Source: CAYLHF01 sp964383365 (GTDB taxonomy: Bacteria > Bacteroidota > Rhodothermia > Rhodothermales > UBA10348). From it: DNA of 64,000 bases. Each line of letters opens with the position of its first letter. Positions within the stretch are counted from its first letter, which is position 1. This document shows, one piece after another, positions 8,966-16,181 of this stretch. Location of the stretch: assembly GCA_964383365.1 (NCBI GenBank), contig CAYLHF010000004.1:74406-138405 (forward strand), given 5' to 3'. The translations under genes were made by a program, and so were the position numbers. The notes below the pieces were generated by a model. The model was not told where the DNA came from. It searched no databases and saw only the letters and a list, made by a program, of their open reading frames with translations.

Positions 8966-10006
8966 ATGTCCAGACCCATTCGATCCGTTTTACTGGCCGT
9001 AATCTCGATTCTACTGTTTGCGACGGCATTGGCGTACACCCTTGTTTTTTCATCCGTCACCACCTCCTTCGAAGGAAGACGGTACGTTCACGTTCCTCCC
9101 CTCTCGTCCATCGAGTCCGTCGCCGATTCCCTTGAGGCCGACGGAATTCTGCAGAACAGGACGACCTTTCTGACCTTTTCCTGGCTTTCAGGATGGGGAG
9201 ATCAGATCAAGGCAGGTCGATATGCCGTGTCGTCCGGCGCCTCATCTCGCGCCATTCTGAGCACGATTCGCCGTGGGTTACAGGCACCTGTCCGGGTAGC
9301 CGTCCCTGCGGGAACGCGAAAAGAGCGCCTTGCGCGGGCCCTCGCCAGAAACATGGCCTTCACGACGGCGGACGTGATGGATCTGTTTGCCGATGAACGC
9401 TATGCCGCGTCTCTGAAAACAGATACGACACAATTATTCGGATATCTTCTACCCGATACGTACTTCTTTTACTGGCTGACCTCTCCGAAAGAGGTCGTCC
9501 GAAAACTCAAACTTACAACAGATTCACTGCTCGCCCGAACGCGACGAAATTCTGCCAACGCCCCTCGCCTGGGTGACGACGAGGTTCTTCGAATGGCAGC
9601 TATCGTCGAGTGGGAAACGGGAAAAGTGGAAGAAAAATCACGCATTGCCGGCGTCTACCTCAACCGGCTTCGTAACGGCTGGCCTCTTCAGGCCGATCCG
9701 ACCGTACAATACGCCGTGATGAAACGGGAAGGCGAAAAGCGTCGGCTTCGATTCAAAGATTACGACGTTCGACATCCGTACAACACATACAATTTCCGGG
9801 GCCTCCCTCCCGGTCCGGTGACCAATCCTTCACAGACCTCCATTGAGGCCGTTCTTAGCCCTGAAAAACACCGTTTCTATTACTTCGTTGCCAAAGGCGA
9901 TGGCGGTCACATCTTCAGTAGGACGCTCGCGGAGCACCGTCGCAACGCCAACGCATACTACAAGCTGATGCGACAGCGACAACGCGCAGCAGGGACTGGA
10001 TCCTGA
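8966..10006 (+). CDS. mltG: Endolytic murein transglycosylase MltG (YceG-like)
   Basis: MltG cleaves nascent peptidoglycan strands at the inner membrane and is thought to terminate glycan elongation. The 346-aa protein begins with a transmembrane helix (LLAVISILLFATALAYTLV), followed by a LysM-like subdomain (HVPPLSSIESVADSLEADGI) and the YceG catalytic domain. That domain holds AAIVEWETGKVEEKSRIAGV, whose glutamate corresponds to the catalytic residue, then LNRLRNGWPLQADPTVQYA and the signature YNTYNFRGLPPGPVTNP. A 72-bp tandem duplication overlaps the stop, so the last seven codons belong to the first repeat unit. Confidence 0.95.
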   Translation: MSRPIRSVLLAVISILLFATALAYTLVFSSVTTSFEGRRYVHVPPLSSIESVADSLEADGILQNRTTFLTFSWLSGWGDQIKAGRYAVSSGASSRAILSTIRRGLQAPVRVAVPAGTRKERLARALARNMAFTTADVMDLFADERYAASLKTDTTQLFGYLLPDTYFFYWLTSPKEVVRKLKLTTDSLLARTRRNSANAPRLGDDEVLRMAAIVEWETGKVEEKSRIAGVYLNRLRNGWPLQADPTVQYAVMKREGEKRRLRFKDYDVRHPYNTYNFRGLPPGPVTNPSQTSIEAVLSPEKHRFYYFVAKGDGGHIFSRTLAEHRRNANAYYKLMRQRQRAAGTGS

Positions 10007-10128
10007 GCACGCGGTTCGCGCGCTTTCAACCGGCTGCTCCATAGCCGGCGGCAACTCGCAGCAGGGACTGGATCCTGAGCCAGCGGTTCGCGCGCTTTCA
10101 ACCAGCTGCTCCATAGCCGGCGGCAACT
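9985..10128. repeat. 72-bp tandem duplication across the 3' end of mltG
   Basis: Two copies of a 72-bp unit (9985-10056 and 10057-10128) differ at only three positions by eye. Each begins CGCAGCAGGGACTGGATCC and ends with GCCGGCGGCAACT. In copy 1 an inverted repeat CCGGC...GCCGG brackets an 8-9 nt loop; one base change weakens it in copy 2. The mltG stop (10004-10006) falls in copy 1. The unit length is a multiple of three, so minus-strand frames stay open over it, but no coding role is supported. Confidence 0.85.
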
Positions 10129-10141
10129 CGCTCCAGTGCCA

Positions 10142-10235
10142 GCGACTGCTTCCGGTACCTGCGGCGGCTTTACGTGCCGGCGGCCGCTTCCAGTACCTGC
10201 GTCCGCTTTACGTGCCTGCGACCGCTTCCAGCTCA
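10142..10235. repeat. Imperfect ~37-bp GC-rich tandem repeat
   Basis: Two full units and a partial third (starting about 10142, 10179 and 10217) share GCTTCC(G/A)GTACCTGCG followed by GCTTTACGTGCC. The array ends at the stop codon of the minus-strand FadL-like gene. Together with the 72-bp repeats it fills the interval between two convergent genes. Confidence 0.65.
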
Positions 10236-11804
10236 GAACAGGAACGATACGCCCAACTGAACCCGATCCCTCGATAAAGACTCGCTTACAACCGGGGCTT
10301 CCGTTACCTCTGTGTAGGGTCTGAACGTATCGTCGAACGTCTCGTGCATCCACCCGACATCAGCCGTGAGGTTATCCGATAACTTGTATCCGAGGCCGGC
10401 CGAGATATACGTCCTGTCTTTTTCCGTATACCCATCGTCCAGGCTGGCAAACGTTGCATCGTGAGCGTCCGGATAATAGGCAAAGCCACCTCGGATGGTA
10501 TAGCGTCCCGCGGTATAACTGGCCCCAACGCGGGTATTGATCACCGCGTCGAATTGCCGGGCAATCCGCCGATTTTCATCCGCGAAGGAGACACCCTTCG
10601 CATCCAGGTCCAATTGCGACCAGTCGACCCACTCAGCGTCGACAGAAACGGTAAATCCAGACTGGCTGAACGAGAGCCCGGCACCCAGGTGCCACGGTGT
10701 CGTGATGTCGTAATCGAAGCGCCCTGTCCCGGCATTTTCATCTCGATCATCCCCGTAGATGAACGTGTCTCCGTTATCGAATGCAGTACTCAGTACGGTT
10801 TCGAAATCTTCGCTGACAGAGAGAAGAGTCGGAGATTCGAGCGTTAGACCCAGGCGAAGTTGAGGCGTCACCTCAGCTGAGAGACCGCTCCGGACGCTGA
10901 CACCAATCAAATCCGATGAGAACCTCTCTTCAAATCGGAGAAACTGGAAATCCGTTGTACCCCCGAGGCCGTCGTTATCGTTCTGGAAATCATCCTCCTC
11001 ATGGATTCTGGTGAATCGATACTTCCCGAATGGGATATTAACTGACGCACCAATCATGATTCCCTTCGACGCTTCGAATGCCGCTCCGAAGTTCAACTCG
11101 TGCATCCTCCCCTCTTCGGTCACGAATCCACTCTGAATGACCGAGCCAGCAGAAACCGCCGGAAGAAACGGAATCGCATCCCCTGCATCGAGTAAATTCT
11201 GATCCAGGTCGATGGCAAACGTCTCGAAGCCAATAAATGACGGTGTTCGAGTGAACGTAGGAAAGACTCCATCTGCGTCTTCTTGAAGAGAGAATTCATC
11301 CTCGAGCGGCATGAAGAAATCCGTTATCGAATTTCGGTCATTCACGCCTTCGAAGAACAGGCTCCGCTCAAACGTATTTGTTTGAGTGAGAGCCGCTGCG
11401 AATACCAGCGCTCCCCGATTGGTCGGAAACTTGTAGATATATGACAGACTACCCAGATCCGCCCTGGAAACATCCTCTTCTGACGGATTGCCGCCGCCCC
11501 CCAACCGATAAACGGCATCATCATTCGTAACGAAGGATGTGAACGAGCCTGATACCGAAGACGAGGTAACGAGACCGAGCCCGGCAGGGTTGACCAGGAG
11601 CGCATTGACTCCGGCCGTGCCGGCTATCCCGACACCCGCCGTCCCGATACTGCGCGCGCTCGTCGCCGGAAATCGATCGGAGAATCTCAGGGCATCCTCC
11701 CCGGTCTGCCCCCTGGCTGACAGTGTGCATAAGGCGGTCATTATCAGACCCAGAGCAACGGTCCCTGCCCTTTGCAAATGGCTGATTCTGATTCGGTAAT
11801 TCAT
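10233..11804 (-). CDS. Outer-membrane transport protein, OmpP1/FadL/TodX family
   Basis: A 523-aa outer-membrane beta-barrel protein with a cleavable signal peptide (VALGLIMTALCTLSARGQ). The N-terminal plug/hatch region has the family pattern SARSIGTAGVGIAGTAG followed by ALLVNPAGLGLV. The rest consists of alternating strands ending in a typical C-terminal barrel strand, DRVQLGVSFLF, with terminal phenylalanine for BAM recognition. FadL-type channels take up hydrophobic substrates such as long-chain fatty acids; the Bacteroidota relatives have unproven substrates. Monocistronic by layout; about 210 nt separate it from the next minus-strand gene. Confidence 0.85.
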   Translation of the reverse strand: MNYRIRISHLQRAGTVALGLIMTALCTLSARGQTGEDALRFSDRFPATSARSIGTAGVGIAGTAGVNALLVNPAGLGLVTSSSVSGSFTSFVTNDDAVYRLGGGGNPSEEDVSRADLGSLSYIYKFPTNRGALVFAAALTQTNTFERSLFFEGVNDRNSITDFFMPLEDEFSLQEDADGVFPTFTRTPSFIGFETFAIDLDQNLLDAGDAIPFLPAVSAGSVIQSGFVTEEGRMHELNFGAAFEASKGIMIGASVNIPFGKYRFTRIHEEDDFQNDNDGLGGTTDFQFLRFEERFSSDLIGVSVRSGLSAEVTPQLRLGLTLESPTLLSVSEDFETVLSTAFDNGDTFIYGDDRDENAGTGRFDYDITTPWHLGAGLSFSQSGFTVSVDAEWVDWSQLDLDAKGVSFADENRRIARQFDAVINTRVGASYTAGRYTIRGGFAYYPDAHDATFASLDDGYTEKDRTYISAGLGYKLSDNLTADVGWMHETFDDTFRPYTEVTEAPVVSESLSRDRVQLGVSFLF

Positions 11805-12014
11805 GGTCTAAATTTATTATATTCAATGAGTTACATTCGGTATTCACGCTTGAAAAAAGCATGATTGTCACCCGTTCTGAGGCAAGCTCAGCGATTCAGT
11901 CTGGGATAGATTCATTATCCTGATACTCTCCGCCGGAGGCAGAACATATACTTGATCCCGATTCTCCTGACTCGCAGTTATCGACGATCAGCATCGCGAT
12001 AAAGAGAGAACACG

Positions 12015-13529
12015 TCAGTGCCCACGCCTCCCGCCTGAAGAACGCGAACTACCGGAAGAACGTCCACCGCTGGACCGTCCACCACCGGAACGGGAGCTTC
12101 TGGAGGCGCTCGACGAACGCGAGCTGCCGCTCGACCGCCGCGTCGTTCCCGATGACCTTTGCGAGCTGCCGCTCGACCGCCGCGTCGTTCCCGATGACCT
12201 TTGCGAGCTGCCGCTNNNNNNNNNNNNNNNNNNNNNNNNNNNNNNNNNNNNNNNNNNNNNNNNNNNNNNNNNNNNNNNNNNNNNNNNNNNNNNNNNNNNN
12301 NNNNNNNNNNNNNNNCCCGATGACCTTTGCGAGCTGCCGCTCGACCGCCGCGTCGTTCCCGATGACCTTTTCGAACTGCCGCTCGACCGCCGCGTCGTAC
12401 CCGATGACCTTTGCGAACTGCCGCTCGACCGCCGCGTCGTACCTGATGACCTTTGCGAGCTGCCGCTCGATCGCCGCGTCGTACCTGATGACCTTTGCGA
12501 GCTGCCGCTCGATCGCCGCGTCGTGCCCGATGACCTTTGCGAGCTGCCGCTCGACCGCCGCGTCGTACCAGATGACCTGCCTGCGCGCCGATCACTCTGC
12601 CTGGCCGTCGATCGCGAACCACTTCCAATTCCCCTGGAGCGTGTACGTGTATGCGACCGATCCGTCCTCGACCGATTCGACCCAGACGTCCTCGACGACC
12701 TTCCGACGCGATCGCTACCGCGAGCCGATCGATCTGTCCCAAGTCGACTCCGTGTGCGCCCGGTAGATCCCTTGGAGGCGACACTCGACCCACCGGTACG
12801 GACGATCGTGCGTGTTCCATCGAGAGCGGAACCTGAACCACCACGCCCGCTCGAAATTCCCCGTCCGGACCCGACTCCGCTTCCGTTACCAGTGCCGCGA
12901 GTCCCGCGAATACCTCCCCGCGTACGTCCCCGTAATCCATTGGACGCCATGGCGCCTCTACCGATAGTCGAGCCCCGGGGCTTGTACTGTCGCTCTCCTA
13001 CGAGGACGCTTCCAGCATATCCACTGCCGTATCCGTAGCCATACCCGAAACCGATCCCCCTGTTCAAATACCCGGGACCGTAGTAAAAGGGCGAATAATA
13101 ACTGGAATAGAACGGGTCATATGCGTACCCGTATCCATACGGATTGTAAAAAGAGTTGCCAAACGTCAGCGAGAATCCAAAGGTCGATCCGTATCCGCAG
13201 TAAAACGGGTCCCAACAGGAACCGTACGAGTAAAACGGATCATAAAATCGGGAGAAATAACGGGACCGGGCATACGGTCGATAGTACCCGTAATCATCTT
13301 CGTACCGGGCTTCGATGTAATCATCGTCCTCGTAATACTCATCGTCTACATAGTCGTCATTGTCGCCGTTGTCGCGGGCGTAGACGTGTTCATCGTCGCC
13401 GTCATAATCGCTGTCCACAACGGCAAGTCGAGTGTAACACCCGGACAACAAAAGAACGAACAGGAGAGCGAGTACACCTGAGATCGACAGGCGACTCGGT
13501 CGGAAACCCTTGAGTGGAAAAAGCTGCAT
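12015..13529 (-). CDS. Low-complexity lipoprotein: acidic head, Tyr/Gly region, Ser/Arg-rich 14-residue repeats
   Basis: Begins (ATG 13529) with a lipoprotein signal ending in LLLLSGC (cysteine near residue 30). Then come an Asp/Glu/Tyr-rich acidic stretch (~residues 35-85), a Tyr/Phe/Gly-rich segment (~90-180), a Gly/Ser/Arg linker, and a Ser/Thr/Arg domain of repeated SSGTTRRSSGSSQR units. It finishes in a Ser/Gly/Arg tail. A 100-N gap interrupts the repeats; the frame continues across it. No enzymatic domain is visible. The opposite charges of the head (acidic) and tail (very basic) suggest binding to polyanions such as DNA, LPS or teichoic-like polymers, but that is inference. A longer start at 13607 adds 26 residues ahead of the signal and was rejected. 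Confidence 0.7.
   Translation of the reverse strand: MQLFPLKGFRPSRLSISGVLALLFVLLLSGCYTRLAVVDSDYDGDDEHVYARDNGDNDDYVDDEYYEDDDYIEARYEDDYGYYRPYARSRYFSRFYDPFYSYGSCWDPFYCGYGSTFGFSLTFGNSFYNPYGYGYAYDPFYSSYYSPFYYGPGYLNRGIGFGYGYGYGSGYAGSVLVGERQYKPRGSTIGRGAMASNGLRGRTRGGIRGTRGTGNGSGVGSGRGISSGRGGSGSALDGTRTIVRTGGSSVASKGSTGRTRSRLGTDRSARGSDRVGRSSRTSGSNRSRTDRSHTRTRSRGIGSGSRSTARQSDRRAGRSSGTTRRSSGSSQRSSGTTRRSSGSSQRSSGTTRRSSGSSQRSSGTTRRSSGSSQRSSGTTRRSSGSSKRSSGTTRRSSGSSQRSSXXXXXXXXXXXXXXXXXXXXXXXXXXXXXXXXXXSGSSQRSSGTTRRSSGSSQRSSGTTRRSSGSSRSSSASRSSRSGGGRSSGGRSSGSSRSSGGRRGH
12121..12578. repeat. 42-bp tandem repeat array (14-codon unit)
   Basis: Roughly nine or more visible units of 42 bp, with the + strand core TCGACCGCCGCGTCGTTCCC and GATGACCTTTGCGAGCTGCCG. 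They encode SSGTTRRSSGSSQR on the minus strand. Units differ by single substitutions such as GTTCCC/GTACCC/GTACCT. The array is broken by the assembly gap, so the true copy number is unknown. Confidence 0.92.
12216..12315. other. Assembly gap (100 N) inside the 42-bp repeats
   Basis: Exactly 100 N. The 26 bases before the gap (12190-12215) are identical to the 26 after it (12316-12341). This could be repeat periodicity or an unmerged overlap. Removing 126 bp (three units) would keep the minus-strand frame. Confidence 0.95.
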
Positions 13530-13803
13530 GATTACCCCCGTAGCTTCTTTGGTAAACCGACCCTGGCTGGTCTTCGATAATTGTTGCCGGCGAAAAAGTT
13601 TCCTCATGACAGAAGATCTTGTCCGTTTCGGATTGATTCATACTCGCGCCCGCTGGCACGTATATTTCCCACTCCGATTCCCGACTGTTTTCGGTTTGAA
13701 AATACGGCAAATACCGGGCCGTAACTCCTCAAGTGTCAGGAATAGGCGTATATAGCCGTTCCAACATGAATTATGTACTCGATTATCTCCAATACTGTAC
13801 ACT

Positions 13804-15276
13804 ATGGCTGACGCAATCACCGCTCGCGAACAGGATTATTCGCAGTGGTACCTAGACGTAGTCAAACACGCAAAACTCGCAGATTACTCGCCCGTTCGGG
13901 GCTGCATGATCATTCGACCCAACGGGTACGAACTGTGGGAGAATATGCAGGCCGCGCTCGACGGCATGTTCAAGGCGACGGGTCATCGCAACGCCTATTT
14001 TCCCCTATTCATTCCGCAGTCGTTCCTGGCCCGCGAAGCCGCTCATGTCGAGGGATTCGCCAAAGAGTGTGCCGTCATTACGCACTCCCGGCTGAAGGTC
14101 GATGACGAACAGGGGCTGATCGCAGACCCGGATTCTCAGCTCGAGGAGAATTTGATTGTTCGACCGACGAGCGAGACGATCGTCTGGGATACATACAGCA
14201 AGTGGATTCAGTCCTGGAGGGATCTTCCGATTCTGATGAATCAATGGAACAACGTGGTTCGGTGGGAAATGAGAACGCGCCTCTTCCTACGGACCATGGA
14301 ATTCCTGTGGCAGGAAGGGCATACGGCCCATGCTACGAAAGACGAGGCGATGGAGGAAACGCTCAAGATCCTCGACATCTATCGGACGTTCGCCGAAGAG
14401 TACATGGCGATACCCGTTATTTGCGGTGTAAAGACGGCGAGTGAACGATTCGCCGGGGCCGATGAAACGTACTGTATCGAGGCGCTCATGCAGGACGGAA
14501 AAGCTCTCCAGGCTGGCACGTCTCATTTCCTGGGGCAGAACTTTGCCCGCGCCTTCGACTGTACATTTCAGAACAAGGACAATGAACTCGAACACGTGTG
14601 GGCGACATCGTGGGGCGTCTCTACCCGACTGATCGGTGCGCTTGTCATGGTGCATTCGGATGATCAGGGACTCGTTCTGCCACCACGAATCGCCCCGACA
14701 CAGGTCGTACTCGTACCTATCTACCGAAAAGACGAAGATCGGGAGTTGGTGCTTGCCGCCGCCGAAGAAATCCGCACAGACCTCACAGCTGCTGGAATCC
14801 GGATGGAAATCGATGCTCGCGATGGCTTCCGCCCCGGATGGAAATTCAATCAGCACGAAGTAGAGGGTGTCCCGGTGCGACTCGCGCTCGGACCAAGAGA
14901 CGTTCAGAATGCGACTGTCGAAGTGGCCCGGCGGGACACTCGGGAGAAGGAAACGGTATCCCGTGATGGCCTGACTGAATACCTTCAGACCACACTCGAT
15001 GCCATCCAGCAGAATCTCTTCGACCGCGCGAAGGCGTTTCAGGAAGACAACACGACATCTGTAGATACCTACGACGCCTTCAAGGACGTGCTCGACTCGA
15101 AAGGTGGATTCGTCCTGGCGCACTGGGACGGAACGGCCGAGACGGAAGAACGGATCAAGAACGAGACCAAGGCCACCATCCGGTGCGTTCCTCTTGATCA
15201 GGCGGAGGAAGCAGGTACGGATCCCGTCAGTGGAGAGCCATCCCGCGGACGCGTTCTGTTTGCACGCGCCTACTGA
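13804..15276 (+). CDS. proS: Proline--tRNA ligase (class II, archaeal/eukaryotic-like type)
   Basis: Charges tRNA-Pro. The 490-aa length, the lack of the bacterial INS editing insertion and the C-terminal extension match the ProS type 3 form. Visible class II motifs: motif 1 region YPVRG-like DYSPVRGCMIIRPNGYELWE, motif 2 RWEMRTRLFLRTMEFLWQEGHTAH, and motif 3 VWATSWGVSTRLIGALVMVHSDD. The anticodon-binding domain follows (VPIYRKDED ... FRPGWKFNQHEVEGVPVRLALGP). The enzyme acts in the cytoplasm. The ATG follows an untranslated leader of ~270 nt in which no gene was found. The next gene starts 3 nt after its stop. Confidence 0.96.
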   Translation: MADAITAREQDYSQWYLDVVKHAKLADYSPVRGCMIIRPNGYELWENMQAALDGMFKATGHRNAYFPLFIPQSFLAREAAHVEGFAKECAVITHSRLKVDDEQGLIADPDSQLEENLIVRPTSETIVWDTYSKWIQSWRDLPILMNQWNNVVRWEMRTRLFLRTMEFLWQEGHTAHATKDEAMEETLKILDIYRTFAEEYMAIPVICGVKTASERFAGADETYCIEALMQDGKALQAGTSHFLGQNFARAFDCTFQNKDNELEHVWATSWGVSTRLIGALVMVHSDDQGLVLPPRIAPTQVVLVPIYRKDEDRELVLAAAEEIRTDLTAAGIRMEIDARDGFRPGWKFNQHEVEGVPVRLALGPRDVQNATVEVARRDTREKETVSRDGLTEYLQTTLDAIQQNLFDRAKAFQEDNTTSVDTYDAFKDVLDSKGGFVLAHWDGTAETEERIKNETKATIRCVPLDQAEEAGTDPVSGEPSRGRVLFARAY

Positions 15277-15279
15277 TCG

Positions 15280-15966
15280 ATGACGCTTCCAGGTTATACC
15301 GCCCGTCGACCCCGGAAGAGCGTGCCCGATCGGATTGCCGGAGTCCTGACCTACGTTGTCAATCCGCTTATCCTGTTGCCGATCACGATGTTCCTCCTGG
15401 CGGTCCATGATGGTGCCCGACACGGACCGCGCATGTGGATCGTTATGTCGTCGGTGCTCTTTTATTTCATTCTGCCCGTATTCTCGCTTGTTCTACTCCG
15501 GATTATCGGACGGGTGGAAACGATCGAGGTCCGGGAAAAAAATAATCGTTTCGTACCCCTGGCCATCGGCTTCGGGCTGGCGGTCATCGCCATTCCGATC
15601 GTGCGCGCCGGCGCCGGAGATATGCGTGGGTTGGTGACCGGAATCGGAGCCTGTTTTGCGCTCAACCTGCTTTTTCTCATGCTGATTACACAGCGCTTCA
15701 AGATTTCACTTCACTCGGCCGGAGCTACCTCTTTTACTGTCTTTCTGGGCTGGTTCGCACTATACGTGACTTCTCCTCCCCTGGCATCCTTTTCGATCAG
15801 CCTGTCCGTCGTCTACGCCACCATGCTACTCACGCCGCTACTCATCTGGGCGCGTATTCAGGTGGGGGCGCATACTCTCGCAGAATCGCTCATAGGGGCG
15901 GCGTTTGGTATCGCGGCTCCGCTGACGGAATTGTACTTTCTTACCGTTCTGGATCTCATTCCGTAA
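15280..15966 (+). CDS. PAP2-like integral membrane protein
   Basis: A 228-aa protein with about six transmembrane segments. The motif SLHSAGATSFTVF, followed about 50 residues later by ARIQVGAHTLAESLIGAAFG, resembles the second and third parts of the PAP2 phosphatase signature (SxHxxG and RxxxGxHxxxE/D). The usual first KxxxxxxRP motif is not obvious, so enzymatic activity is uncertain. PAP2 enzymes dephosphorylate lipid phosphates such as undecaprenyl pyrophosphate or phosphatidate. Three nucleotides separate it from proS, implying cotranscription. Confidence 0.65.
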   Translation: MTLPGYTARRPRKSVPDRIAGVLTYVVNPLILLPITMFLLAVHDGARHGPRMWIVMSSVLFYFILPVFSLVLLRIIGRVETIEVREKNNRFVPLAIGFGLAVIAIPIVRAGAGDMRGLVTGIGACFALNLLFLMLITQRFKISLHSAGATSFTVFLGWFALYVTSPPLASFSISLSVVYATMLLTPLLIWARIQVGAHTLAESLIGAAFGIAAPLTELYFLTVLDLIP

Positions 15967-16181
15967 TCGTACCGGAAAGCTGTCGTACCGGACGGCAATC
16001 ACCCCGGGTTGTAATCGACCCCCGACGGAACGATCGAACGCCAGTCCCGTACGCTCGGGGCGAAACACTTTTTCCCGTCTTACCACAGAGGGCATACTTT
16101 ATTCTGCAAACGGCTACAGTTTTCCGTCGTAAAACGGACCCTGTTCTACCCTAGCTGAACCAGACTGCTTGAGCCCGCGCT

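Noticed and set aside
12152..12766. Plus-strand ORF through the 42-bp repeats
   Set aside because: Antisense to the lipoprotein gene; no start signal or domain; repeat composition only.
11978..12940. Long minus-strand ORF in the repeat lipoprotein region (320 aa, AARKGHR-type repeats)
   Set aside because: Same DNA as the 42-bp repeats in a shifted frame; stop-free only because of base composition. The frame with a lipobox and a matching start is the other one.
14287..15423. 378-aa minus-strand ORF opposite proS
   Set aside because: Entirely antisense to a gene with strong class II synthetase motifs; no recognisable protein features.
16021..16181. Bacteroidota-type promoter (TACTTTAT) before the TonB receptor
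   Set aside because: The -7-like box is imperfect and no matching upstream element at the right spacing was found; too weak to list.
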